Origin: Dromiciops gliroides
Taxonomy: Eukaryota; Chordata; Mammalia; Microbiotheria; Microbiotheriidae
DNA: 64,000 nt
Reading direction: 5' to 3'
Assembly: GCF_019393635.1 (NCBI RefSeq)
Contig: NC_057863.1
Span: 641,735,306-641,799,305 of the forward strand
Positions 1 through 22,900 of the stretch are shown here, piece after piece (within the stretch, counting starts at the first letter, position 1; each line of letters starts with the position of its first letter). Below the pieces are notes generated by a model that had not been told where the DNA came from, did no database searches, and saw only the letters and a program-made list of their open reading frames with translations. The position numbers were made by a program, and so were the translations under genes.

Positions 1-214
1 AGCCTGTCATGCTGAGTGAGACTCAGCCAAGTGCAGTGGCTGTTCCCCCTACAAGGAGCCTATGGGAGCCCTCTCCCTCTACTGGGGCATGGCCATGACC
101 CTGGACACATCCAAAGAACCAGTGAGGGACCACTGCTTTCTCCTCCCATCTTTGCTCAGGCTGATGCTCCCTGGCAGGGACAGCTCCAAGCTCAGGGCTC
201 TGAGGCTAGAGTAC

Positions 215-12285
<12,071 letters not shown>

Positions 12286-12514
12286 CCCGGCCCTAGGCGC
12301 CCTCCCGACGATCCCGGCGTCGATCGGGACGAGCGGAGAGACCGTTAGTCGTCGCAACGGCTGCTCTCTCCGAACCGCCGCGGGAAAAGCCGGCGCTCCC
12401 GGGCGATTGGCTAGGTCCCGCTCCAGGCCTGGCCAATGGCCGAGCGGCCGGTCCCGCGTCCAGCCAATAAGCGGACAGGGGCGGGCCTGGGCGGACGCGC
12501 GTCACTGGCGGGTG

Positions 12515-12585
12515 GTGGCGCAGAGGGAGAGCGGGGCTCGCCCAAACAACAAGGTTAGGAGTTCGATTCCCCTCCTTCACTATCG
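12515..12585 (+). other. tRNA-like sequence with A- and B-box matches
   Basis: tggcgcagagg at about 12514-12527 fits the pol III A box, and gttcgattcc about 45 bases later fits the B box. The T-arm nearly pairs, but the acceptor stem does not close, so it is not a functional tRNA as far as I can see. It could be a relic of a tRNA or of a SINE head. Confidence 0.3.
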
Positions 12586-12796
12586 TCTGATGCAGGAAAG
12601 TTTTTAAAATTAAAAATGTGTGGACGTGCTTTTACCACGCAAACATTTACAGATTACCCCGACTCCGCGAGAAATCTCCTGTAACAAAATAAAACAAGTG
12701 AAACTAATACAGTGACCTCTGCTGCAACTTCCTTTATCACGCCCACCCCCTCCCTCACCCCGGACCCCGTCTTTTTTTGGTGTTTAAAGTAAAGAG

Positions 12797-12944
12797 AAGG
12801 GCAGCTAGGTGGCGCAGTGGATAGAGCACCGGCCCTGGATTCAGGAGTACCTGAGTTCAAATTCGACCTCAGACGCTTGACACTTACTATCTTTGTCACC
12901 CTGGGCAAGTCACTTAACCCCAATTGCCTCACCAAAAATAAAAA
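12797..12944 (+). mobile_element. tRNA-derived marsupial SINE
   Basis: A full-length plus-strand copy flanked by taaagagaa. Confidence 0.92.
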
Positions 12945-13209
12945 TAAAATAAAGAGAAATCTATTTCCTTCCTACCCTCAGCTCATTGGAAATAAAAGAA
13001 AAGAGAAACAAAATTCCCACATAGTTCATAAAAACATGTCTCACTCTGCAACGTAAATCTGTAATAGTATGTTTCGTCACACATCCTCTGAAATCATGGA
13101 TGATCGTTGTATTAATTAGAATTCAACCAATCAAAAAAATTTATTAAGCACCAATGTGTCTGGCATTGCATTGGGATACAAAAAAGAGGCAGTTCTTAAC
13201 AGGGCAGTT

Positions 13210-14650
13210 CTTAACAGTTTTCAAGGTTGTTTCTTTTTAGGGTTGTTATCAGGTAAATCATTCTCTTGGTTCTGTTCATTTCATTCTTCAGTTTATAAAA
13301 GTCTTCAGAAATGTTCATTTTTACAATATTGATGTTATAGTATAAATTGTTCTGCTCCTGCTCACATCACTGCATCAGTTCATTTAAGTCTTTCCATATC
13401 TTTTTTTTTTAAGTGAGGCAATGGGGGTTAAGTGACTTGCCCAGGGTCACACAGCTAGTTAAGTGTCTGAGGCCGGATTTGAACTTAGGTACTCCTGACT
13501 CCAGGGCCGGGGCCCTATCCACTGCACCACCTAGCTGCCCTCCATATCTTTTTGAAATCATCTATTCCCTCACTTCTTATATCAAAATAGTAGTCCATCA
13601 CATTAATATACCACAACTTATTCAACTATTCCTCAATTGATGGACATGCTTTTAGCTCCTCAGATTTTTTTGCCACTACAAAAAAAGAGCTGCTACAAAT
13701 ATTTTTGTGCATATGAGACCTTTTCCTCTTTCTTTGATCTCTTTTGGTATAGACCTAACAGTGGTATAGCTGGGTTCCCAGGTCAATGTGCCTGTTTTCC
13801 CACAGCCCCTCCAACATTTATCATTTTCTTTTTTTGTCATATTTTCCATATTGCTGAGTGTAAGGTGGAATCTCAGAATGGCTTTAATTTGAGTTTCTCT
13901 AATTATTAGTAGACATTTGGAACATTCCCCCTGTCCTCCCACCAGGCTAATGATAGCCTGGGTTTCTTCTGCTGAGAACTGACTTCATATCCTTAGATTA
14001 CTTATCAACTGGGGAATAGCACTTATTCTTATAAAATTTAATCAGTTCCTTAGATATCTTGGAAATAAGACCTTTATCAAATGAGATAATATTTGTAAAG
14101 TGCTGGCTCACCATAAGTGCTTAAGAAATGTTTATTTACTCTCCTTTCTCTTTATCAGAGAAACTTGCTGCAAAGATTTCCCCCAGATGTTTCCCTTTTA
14201 ATCTTAATTTTACTGGATTTGTTTATGCAAAAATAAATTTAATTTTATGTAATCAAAATTATTCATTTTATCCTCTCTGATCCTCTCTACCCTTTGTTTG
14301 GTCATGAACTTTTTTTCCTATCCATAAATTTGATAGGTAATTTAACTCTAGGTCTTGTTCCCATTTGGAGCTGATCTTAGTGTACGTTGTGAGGTGTTGG
14401 TCGAAATCTAATTTCTTCCATACTACTGTCTAATTCTTCCAACAGTTTTTGTCAAATATTGAGTACTTATCCCATTAGCTGGGGTCTTTTGTGTTTATGG
14501 AAAGCTAGGGCACTAGATATGTTTACTTAATCTATTCCACTGACAGAACTATTTTCTTTACACGATACTGTTTGGAAAATTACTGCATCGTAGTATAGTT
14601 TGAAATATGGTACTGCTTAGGCCTCTTCTCATTTCTTTTCATTATTTCTC
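13210..14650 (-). mobile_element. L1 3' portion, minus orientation
   Basis: The reverse strand at 13676-13942 encodes L1 ORF2 C-terminal text, including KCWRGCGKTGTLTW and KIFVAALF. More upstream ORF2 text continues to about 14600. The 3' end lies at the left. A SINE is inserted at 13402-13540. The copy is decayed. Confidence 0.8.
13402..13540 (-). mobile_element. tRNA-derived marsupial SINE
   Basis: A minus-strand copy inserted in L1 with the target duplication tccatatcttttt on both sides. Confidence 0.92.
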
Positions 14651-15290
14651 TTGAGATTTTTGACCTTCCCTCTCTACTCCATATGAATTTATTTTTGTTC
14701 ATTTAATTTAATTTTCAGTTTTGAATTCTCTTCCTCTCCCCTCACCTTCCCCCAGCTATTGAGAAGGCAAGAAAAATAAAACCCATTACAAATATATATA
14801 TATATATATAATCATGCAAAACAAATTTCTCCATTAGCCACTTCTGAGAGAGGAGAGAGAAAAGGAGAGGTGGGGAGGGGGGAAGAAAATGTGCTATAAT
14901 CTATAATTCAATTAGCTCCCTATCATGAGATGGATAGCATGTTTCATCATGAGTCCTTTGGAGTAGTGGTTACTTGTCCTATTTAATCAAAGTTACTACA
15001 TCTTTCAAAGTTGATTATTTTTAGAATATTGTTGTTACTGTATAAATTGTTTCCCCTGGTTCTGCTTGATTCATTTTACAGTAATTCAAACAAGTCTTTC
15101 CAGGTTTTTCTGAAACAATCACCTGCATAATTTATTTATTTATTTATTTTTGCAGGGCAATGAGGGTTAAGTGACTTGCCCAGGGTCACACAGCTAGTTA
15201 AGTGTCAAGTGTCTGAGGCTGGATTTGAACTCAGGTCCTCCATAATTTTTTAAAGAACATTTTTTTCTTTTAGTCACTTGATATTTATGA
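14650..15290 (-). mobile_element. L1 3' end fragment, minus orientation
   Basis: It resembles the marsupial L1 3' end seen at 50640-50790 (catgcaaaacaaatttctcc is the reverse of its 3' UTR). It contains an AT repeat at 14790-14811 and a truncated SINE at 15132-15240. Confidence 0.65.
15132..15240 (-). mobile_element. 5'-truncated tRNA-derived SINE
   Basis: Only the tail-proximal half is present (ends at ctcaggtcctc), between short cataattt repeats. Confidence 0.8.
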
Positions 15291-16860
15291 TCAATAAAAT
15301 ATTCTTTATTTTTTTATTTTTAATGTATAAGGTATTTTATTTTTCCGTTACATGTAAAGATAATTCTCAACTTTTGTTTATACAAGCTTTACAATTTCAG
15401 ATTTTTCTCCCTCTCTCCCCTCCCTCCCCCCTCCCCTAGACAGCAGGTAATCTGATATAGGTTATGTCTATATATCTCTATACATATACATATAGATATA
15501 GATATATACACACACATATATATACACATAATAACATTAATGCTATTTCTGCATTAATCCTGTTACAAGAGAAAAAATCAGAGCAGTGATGCAAAACCTC
15601 AAAATAGAAAAAAAAAACAACAGCACCCAAAACAAAAGAAATAATATGGTTCAATCAGCATCTATACTCCACAGTTCTTTCTTTCTTTTTTTTTCTTGGA
15701 TTTGGAGATCCTCTTCTATCATGAGTTCCCTGGAACTCTTCTGTACCATTGCATTGGTGAGAAGAATATAGTCCATCACAGTAGGTCAACACTCAATGTT
15801 GATGATACTGTGTACAATGTTCTTCTGGTTCTGCTCATCTCACTCATCATCAGCTCACGTAAGACCCTCCAGGTTTCTCTGAACTCTTCCTGCTCATTGT
15901 TTCTTACAGCACAATAGTATTCCATTGTATTCATATACCACAACTTGTCCAGCCATTCCCCAATTGATGGGCACCCTCTCAACTTCCAATTCCTTGCTAC
16001 CACGTAAAGAGCAGCTATAAATATTTTTGTACATGTGGGTCCCTTTCCCCCTTCCATGATTTCTTTGGGCAAAAGACCTAAAAGTGGAATTGCTGGGTCA
16101 AAGGGTATGCACAGCTTTATTGCCCTTTGGGCATAATTCCAAATTGCTCTCCAGAATGGTTGGATCAGCTCACAGCTCCATCAACAATGCATTAGTAGAA
16201 CATTTTTTTATTACATTTATGTACCATGACTTGTTCAGTAATTCCCCAATTGATGGGAATCCTCTCAGTTTCAACTTCTTTTCAGCCATGAAAAGAGAGG
16301 AAATAAAATATTTTTGTATTTATAGGTCCTTTTCCTTTTTTTTTTTTTAAGTGAGGCAACTGGGGTTAAGTGACTTGCCCAGGGTCACACAACTAGTAAG
16401 TGTCAAGTGTTTGGGGCTGAATTTGAACTCAAGTCCTACCGAATCCAGGGCTGATGCTTTATCCACTGTGCCACCTAGCTGTCCTTAAAGTTTCTTGCTA
16501 TATGATGTGAGATGTTAGTCTGTGCCTAGTTTCCACCAGACCTCTCTCCAGTTTTCCCAACAATTTGGGGTCTTTGGGTTTATCAAAGGCTAGGTCACTG
16601 TGTTCACTTGTTTCTTTGTTATTGAATTGATCTGTTTCAATAATCACTTCTCAGTTTCTTATCCAGTACCAAACTGTTTTGATGACTTACAGCTTTGTAG
16701 TATAGTTTGAGATCTGGTATTGGTATGCTTCCTTCCTTATCATTTTTTTCATTGTTTCCCTTGATATCCTTGACCTTTTTGTTCCCCAGATAAATTCTGT
16801 TATGTTTTTTTAGTTCCATAAAGTAATTCTTTAATAGTTTGATTGGCATGGAGTTGAATA
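15290..16860 (-). mobile_element. L1 3' portion, minus orientation
   Basis: The reverse strand encodes clear L1 ORF2 C-terminal text at 15776-16072: GCPSIGEWLDKLWYMNTMEY followed by AVRNNEQEEFRETW. More ORF2 text (IPDLKLYYKAV) lies at 16637-16864. The 3' UTR at 15300-15530 includes TA/CA-rich simple sequence at 15466-15535. A SINE interrupts it at 16340-16484. Three same-orientation L1 3' pieces stand next to each other from 13.2 to 16.9 kb. Confidence 0.82.
16340..16484 (-). mobile_element. tRNA-derived marsupial SINE
   Basis: A minus-strand copy inside L1, somewhat diverged. Confidence 0.9.
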
Positions 16861-16985
16861 ACAATAATAATAACTAACATTTATATAGCATCTACTATGT
16901 GCCAGACATTGTGCAAAGTGCTTCGCAAATATTATTTCCCTTGATGCCCACAATAATCTTGGCAAGTAGGTGCTATTATTTTTTT

Positions 16986-17131
16986 TTAATTTTTTAGTGA
17001 GGCAATTGGGGTTAAGTGACTTGCCCAGGGTCACACAGCTAGTAAGTGTCAAGTATCTGAGTCCGGATTTGAACTCAGGTACTCCTGACTCCAGGGTCAG
17101 TGCTCTATCCACTGTGCTACCTAGCTGCCCC
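16986..17131 (-). mobile_element. tRNA-derived marsupial SINE (left of a tandem pair)
   Basis: A minus-strand copy ending ctacctagctgcccc, followed after about 8 bases by another copy in the same orientation. Confidence 0.9.
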
Positions 17132-17139
17132 AAACAATT

Positions 17140-17292
17140 CTTTTTTTTTTTTTTTAGTGAGGCAATTGGGGTTAAGTGACTTGCCCAGGGTCACACAGCT
17201 GGTAAGTGTCAAGTGTCTGAGGTCATATTTGAACTCAGGTACTCCTGAATCCAGGGCTGGTGCTTTATCCACTGCGCCACCTAGCCGCCCCC
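17140..17292 (-). mobile_element. tRNA-derived marsupial SINE (right of a tandem pair)
   Basis: A minus-strand copy with a T14 run, ending cacctagccgcccc. Confidence 0.92.
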
Positions 17293-17307
17293 CATTCATC
17301 TCCTTTT

Positions 17308-17560
17308 GAAGGCAACTTGGTGTTGAAGTGGATAGACTACTGGGCTTGGAATCAGGAAGACCTGAGTTCAAATCTGACCTCAGACACTTACTGGCTGTGT
17401 GACCCTGGGCAAGTCACCTAACCCTGAAGGTCTCAATTTCCTCATCTGTAAAATGAACTGGAGAAGGAAATGGCAAAACCACTCCAGTATCTCTGCCAAG
17501 AAGACACTAAATGGGGTCATGAAGAGTCAGACACAACTGAAGAACAACAAATAACAACCA
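17308..17560 (+). mobile_element. MAR1-type CORE-SINE
   Basis: A plus-strand long SINE with the tail ggagaaggaaatggcaaaac and gaagagtcagacacaactga. Confidence 0.78.
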
Positions 17561-17690
17561 TGTCCAGTAGAGGAGAAAACTGAGACGAATGTTTGCCAAG
17601 GATCATACATGTAGATAGTGCTGTATATATTATTTCATTTGAACTTCACATAAACCTGGGATAAGAAAAGGGATAACAATAAAAAGATGG

Positions 17691-17845
17691 GGCAGCTAGG
17701 TGGCGCAGTGGATAAAGCAGCAGCCCTGGATTCAGGAGTACCTGAGTTCAAATGAGGCCTCAGACACTTGACACTTACTAGCTGCGTGACCCTGGGCAAG
17801 TCACTTAACCCTCATTGCCCCACAAAAAAACCCCAACAAAAAAAG
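17691..17845 (+). mobile_element. tRNA-derived marsupial SINE
   Basis: A full-length plus-strand copy with an A-rich tail containing C interruptions. Confidence 0.92.
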
Positions 17846-18034
17846 ATTAGTTAGCATTTACATAGTGCTTTTAAAGTTTTAAATTTTAATTAACTTTAAA
17901 TTTAGTTCATTTTAAATTTTAACTAAAATTTATACATGCAAAGCATTTTACATGTATTAGCTTATTTGATCCTTATAACAACTCTGTGAGGTAGACACTA
18001 TCATTGTCCCCATTTTCTAGATGAGAAAACTGAG

Positions 18035-18213
18035 GGGAGCAGCTAGATGGCGCAGTGGATAAAGCACCGGCCCTGGAGTCAGGAGTACCTGAGTTCAAAT
18101 CCGACCTCAGACACTTAACACTTACTAGCTGTGTGACTCTGGGCAAGTCACTTAACCCCAACTGCCTCACTAAAAAAAAAACAAAAAAACCCCAAACAAA
18201 CAACAAAAAAAAG
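18035..18213 (+). mobile_element. tRNA-derived marsupial SINE
   Basis: A plus-strand copy flanked by gaaaactgagg, with a long A-rich tail. It is inserted in an older MIR-like sequence. Confidence 0.92.
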
Positions 18214-18770
18214 AAAACTGAGGGTGAGAAAGATTAAGTTGCCCAAGGTCAGAGGTGGGATTGATATCATAAGCACATTTTTCAGATGGGAAGACTGAAG
18301 CTCAAATGACTTATGTTTGGTTACACCACTAGAGCAGGAGGAGTGTTTTGGATCTGTCTCTCCTGATTGAATCTCCGGTATTCTTTCCACTTATTAAGTG
18401 CCTGCTGTGTAAGCATTGGGGATGCTACCAAAGGCAAAAACAGTCCCTGTCTTCAAGGAGATCACAGTCTAACAGGAGAGACATGTAAATAACTTTTGGT
18501 GGTTGTTCAGGTGTCTGACTCTGTGACCCCATGGACCACACAGCACACCAGGCCCTCCTATCCTCTACTATGCCTGTCCAAAGTTCATGGCACCATCCAA
18601 CCATCGCATCCTCTGCTGTCCCCTTTTCCTTTTGCCTTCAATCTTTCTCATCATCAGGGTCTTTTCCTATTCGTTACTCATTATGTGGCCAAAGTATTTA
18701 AGTTTCAGCTTCAGTATTTGACCTTTCAGTGAATCACCTGAATTGATTTCTCATAAGTATTGACTGACTT

Positions 18771-18939
18771 GGGGGCAGCTAGGTGGCACAGTAGATAAAG
18801 CAGTGGCCTTGGATTCAGAAGGACCTGAGTTCAAATCCGACCTCAGACACTTGACACTTACTAGCTGTGTGACCTTTGGCAAGTCACTTAACCCTTATTG
18901 CCCTGAAAAAAGAAAAGAAAAGAAAAAAAAAGAAGGGAG
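18771..18939 (+). mobile_element. tRNA-derived marsupial SINE in BovB
   Basis: A plus-strand copy with the private variant agtagataaagcagtggcct shared with the copy at 18997. It is flanked by tattgactgacttg-like repeats. Confidence 0.92.
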
Positions 18940-18996
18940 GCAGTATTGGCTGACTTGATCTCCTTGCTGTCCAAGGGACTCTCAAAAGTCTTCTCC

Positions 18997-19146
18997 AGGG
19001 GGGCAGCTAGGTGGCACAGTAGATAAAGCAGTGGCCTTGGATTCAGAAGGACCTGAGTTCAAATCTGGCCTTAGACACTTACTAGCTGTGTGACCTTGCG
19101 CAAGTCACTTAACCCTCATTGCCCTGCCAAAAATAAAAATAAAAAA
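18997..19146 (+). mobile_element. tRNA-derived marsupial SINE in BovB
   Basis: A plus-strand copy flanked by caaaagtcttctccag on both sides. It shares private variants with its neighbour at 18771. Confidence 0.93.
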
Positions 19147-20302
19147 TAGTGAATTAGATAAAATTCATCATTCAAAAGTCTTCTCCAGCACCACCATTTG
19201 AAGGTGTTGATTCTGGGGAGCTCAGTTTTCATTAGAGTCCAACTCTCACAGTCATACATACTACTGGAAAAATAATTAGGGATATACAAGATATAGACAG
19301 AGTAGATTTGGTAGAGAGAGCACCCACCATATATGGAGTTAGGCTTCTGGTATTGCTCTAACAACTTTTAGTATTTGTGTGACTGACCAAATCACTGCTT
19401 CTTCCTGGCTCAGGGAATCCTCTGCAGAATGAGAGGGTATGACACCATAGTCTCCAAGGTCCTTTTAAATTCTAAACATATAATGCTATGGGAGGTCATC
19501 TCAGTGGGAAAGGAATTAGCAGCTGGCAGGACCTGAAAGGGCCTCCTGCAAAAGGGGACATTTGACCTGTCTCAAGGAAGGAAATTTGGGAAACTAAGGA
19601 TGAGGTGAGGAGTATGTTCCAGGCATGGGGAGCAAGGAATCTGAGAAGCAGAACATTGTATACCACCATGTTTCCTAGGTGGTGGGAGTGACTTTCATCT
19701 TGGACTAACCTACACAAAGTGGGTGCTTACTAAATATTTGTTGACTTGACTCTGGCATAAGAGCTTCATAATTCTTTCCTTCCTAGAATTGTGATGTTCA
19801 GGGATAAGGAGTAATGAAAGTCCATTACATTTATGGGGTTCCTCTCAATTAAGAACTGTCCACTTACAGATGCATTTATTAAACACTTAATATATATTAT
19901 GTCCACAGAGAGATGCATTTATTAAGCACTTAATATATGCCAGGTACTGTGTGAAGCAATACAGCCCCTGGCCTCAAACTTACCACAAGAAGACCACATG
20001 TAACGGAAACTGGAAGAAACAATAAATAGCATTTACATATTCCATATGTAATACAAATTTATACTGTTATAATCATTATATATGATATGTATTTACACGT
20101 AATAGTTAAATACTGTGTTTAGAAACTTTTAAGGTGTCCAAAGTGCTTTACAGAAGTCATTTCGTGAGACCATCACAACCACCTTGGGAAGGAGGTGCTG
20201 TCTTACAGATGCTTGTTCACCATCATAGATGAGAGGAAAACACCCCTGGAACCCAGTCTCATCAAAGGCTCGCTTATTCTCATTCTTTTGTTGTTGTTGT
20301 TA

Positions 20303-20452
20303 TTGTTGTTTTTTTGGTGGGGCAATTGGGGTTAAGTGATTTGCCCAGGGTCACACAGCTAGTAAGTATCAAGTGACTGAGGCCAGATTTTGAACTCAGG
20401 ACCTCCTGAATCCAGGGCCAGTGCTCTATCCACTGTGCCACCTAGCTGCCCC
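20303..20452 (-). mobile_element. tRNA-derived marsupial SINE
   Basis: A minus-strand copy flanked by cttattctcattctt. Confidence 0.93.
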
Positions 20453-21474
20453 ACTTATTCTCATTCTTGAGAGAATGAACACTTGCAAATAAGTGCTGTA
20501 GCCAGCAAGTGCAGAGCAAGGGCTTGAAGGCCCTTTTTTACTCACTAGTCTCTAGCTTGAAATGGACCCTCCCCATGTTCATCACTGGCCAGATTACTTA
20601 AGGGTTACAATCTACTCCGCTAGCTAACCAGAATGCAGTATTCTTAACCCTAATTTCCATATTCTTTGGGTTCTCAGCCAATGGGGGAGGCGACACAGGG
20701 ACATTTCTTCAAGCTTCTCTTATATGGACACAGCCTAGAAGAGGACCGAATTAAGACCAGTTCAGGGTTACTTGAACCATGTGATCTGTTTGCTGGAAGA
20801 GAGGGAAGGGGGGCTGAGACCTTTGTCCTCAAACAGGTCCCTAGGAGTGTAATTTGAATGAGTTATATCCTTATTAAGAGCAGACCATTACCCATTTCCT
20901 CACAATGGAGCTACTAAGTGTTGGAAGGAGAATTTGAACTCAGATTTTTTTGGCCTACAGTCCTGTGCTCTCTCTACTTCATCCCCTTAAGCTGCTTCTG
21001 TTTAGGTTAGTGCTCAGGCTGAAACACTTCTGTTTATTCTATTTATGAGGCTTCAGTGCTCCTTGAATTTCTGGAGGTTGCCATCTCCCCCTCCCCACCC
21101 CACCCCAGCCTCCTTTATTCCATTAATAAACATTTTTCCACTCTGAATTTGAATGGTTATACGTGTAAACCAAGGCAAAAGCTCTCTTAATGAAATCTGG
21201 ATCTCTTTCCCCAAAGGGTAAGACCTGGTACACAATGGCCAGTTCTCCAGAGAATGCAAAGGCCAATTTAAATCCCTTTCTTCCTAAAAGGGAAGGAAAA
21301 CCAGAGCAAGATAATGCCTGTAAAAATTAAAAGGTTTTATTAAGCAGGAAAGAAAATACAGCATGATCATGGATACTACTCTGCCTAATTAGACTGCAAA
21401 GGTTTATATACAGTTTAAACAAAGATAGATTAGGAATTTGAAGGAAAGGTGGGCTTAGAAAGGCCCACTCCCAG

Positions 21475-21628
21475 GGGGCGGCTAGGTGGCAAAGTGGATA
21501 AAGCACCAGCCCTGGATTCAGGAGTTCCTGAGTTCAAATCCGACCTCAGACACTTGACACTTACTGGCTGTGTGACCCTGGGCAAGTCACTTAACCCCCA
21601 TTGCCCCGCAAAAAAAAAAAAAAAAAAA
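21475..21628 (+). mobile_element. tRNA-derived marsupial SINE
   Basis: A plus-strand copy flanked by aaggcccactccca on both sides. Confidence 0.93.
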
Positions 21629-21957
21629 GGCCCACTCCCAAAGGGAGGAGGGTGTGTGTGAGGAATTGTAGGCTGCAGGATGTAGTCTTTGACAGACAAA
21701 TCAGAAGGCTGTCTATGCGTTGGGCAGTTCAGTTCTTCAAAAAGAAAAAGGATTATTCCAAAGTTGGGGAATAGTTGAAGATAAGGTTATCTTGCTGCCA
21801 GAGAAGTCTTTGATTGGCTTCTGTTACCAATTCCCGGTATGTCTATCTGGGTTTACTCTTGGCCTCTCAAAGGATTGGATTGTTGGTGAAGTCAGTTGCG
21901 GTCACCTGGATAATGGGGGGGGTAGGTTCATGCAAATCAAGGTACCATTTTTTTTCT

Positions 21958-22110
21958 TTTTTTTTTTTTTTTTTAGGGAGGCAATTGGGGTTAAGTGACT
22001 TGCCTAGGGTCACACAGCTAGTAAGTGTCAAGTGTCTGAGGCCGGATTTGAACTCAGGTACTCCTGACTCCAGGGCCGGTGCTCTATCCACTGTGCCATC
22101 TAGCTGCCCC
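21958..22110 (-). mobile_element. SINE, first unit of a tandem dimer
   Basis: A minus-strand full unit. Its left flank is caaggtaccatttt, whose partner lies beyond the second unit. Confidence 0.92.
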
Positions 22111-22123
22111 ATGTTTTTTTTTT

Positions 22124-22238
22124 TTTATTTTATTTTTTTTTTTAGGGAGGCAATTGGGGTTAAGTGACTTGCCTAGGGTCACACAGCTAGTAAGTGTCAA
22201 GTGTCTGAGGCCGGATTTGAACTCAGGTACTCCTGACA
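22124..22238 (-). mobile_element. SINE, second (truncated) unit of a tandem dimer
   Basis: A minus-strand unit carrying the same variants as the first (ttagggaggcaattgg and gacttgcctagggtc). It stops after ggtactcctgac and is followed directly by aaggtaccatttt. Confidence 0.92.
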
Positions 22239-22479
22239 AGGTACCATTTTCACAAAAAGTTTTGGCCACTTAGACGGGAAAGCCCTCAGGAACTGTCAAT
22301 TTTTTTTTTTCACATTAGACTATAAGCTCCCAGAGGACAGGCCTTCTAACAGCTTTTCTCCTCAGTAATGCCTCCTGACCCTCCCCCTCCCCCAGGGCCT
22401 AGCAAATCCAAGGCACAGAAAGAGGAAAGATTCTAAATCCACCCCGCCCTCCGCATTTGGGAAGGCGCATGAGCAACCT

Positions 22480-22900
22480 TCTTTCTTTGAGGCTCGCAGG
22501 TCTGCGCATGTCCACGCGTCCAGCTACAATCACGCAAACGCCCAGGCACTTCCCCCGCCCTCTCCTGGCACGTGACGAGGCTGGAGTAAATCACGTGACC
22601 AGGGCGGCGCACAGAACCAGGCCGACCCGAGAATCCCGCGGAGCCCCGAGGGAGGGAGCTACACTGGGCCGAGACAGAGGTCGGGGCCATGCCCACGTCT
22701 TCCCTGGCTCCGCCCTGCCCTAACACTGCTGGCCTACTCGGCGCCGAGAACCGCCGCCTCGGCTTTTTCACATGTGAGCGTCACTAGTCAGGGAAGGGCG
22801 AGCGGGACGCTCCGGCACGACTCTGACGTCAAGACGCCGTGGTGACGCCGCCCCCGCCCCCCCAGAAAGGAGTGCGCCCTCGGGGCGGAGCCAAGGGCGG
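22480..22900 (+). promoter_or_regulatory. THAP8: CpG-rich THAP8 promoter with paired CACGTG boxes and a CRE
   Basis: A CpG-rich block immediately before and around the first THAP8 exon. Two CACGTG E-boxes stand about 22 bp apart (22570 and 22592; the second is tcacgtgacc), and TGACGTCA lies at about 22825. Such sites suggest USF/TFE and CREB/ATF control; this is inference. Confidence 0.6.

Larger units (their letters stand above)
18497..19290 (-). mobile_element. BovB/RTE LINE relic, split by two SINEs
   Basis: Reverse-strand translation near 19180-19270 gives CESWTLMKTELPRINTFKWW followed by CWRRLL, which fits the C-terminal end of BovB ORF2 (CESWTxKKAExRRIDAFELWCWRRLL in my memory). The plus-strand text ccaaagtatttaagtttcag and ctccttgctgtccaagggac matches the BovB 3' region. 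It is decayed and interrupted by SINEs at 18771 and 18997. Confidence 0.82.
21312..22298 (-). mobile_element. Possible LTR, interrupted by SINEs
   Basis: The minus strand has an AATAAA signal in cctgcttaataaaacc near the left end. TG...CA-like limits lie near 21315 and 22298, and an A-rich purine tract lies just outside the right end. After removal of the inserted SINEs about 560 bp remain. No target duplication was found, so the call is weak. If it is a retroviral LTR it is a fossil remnant. Confidence 0.3.
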
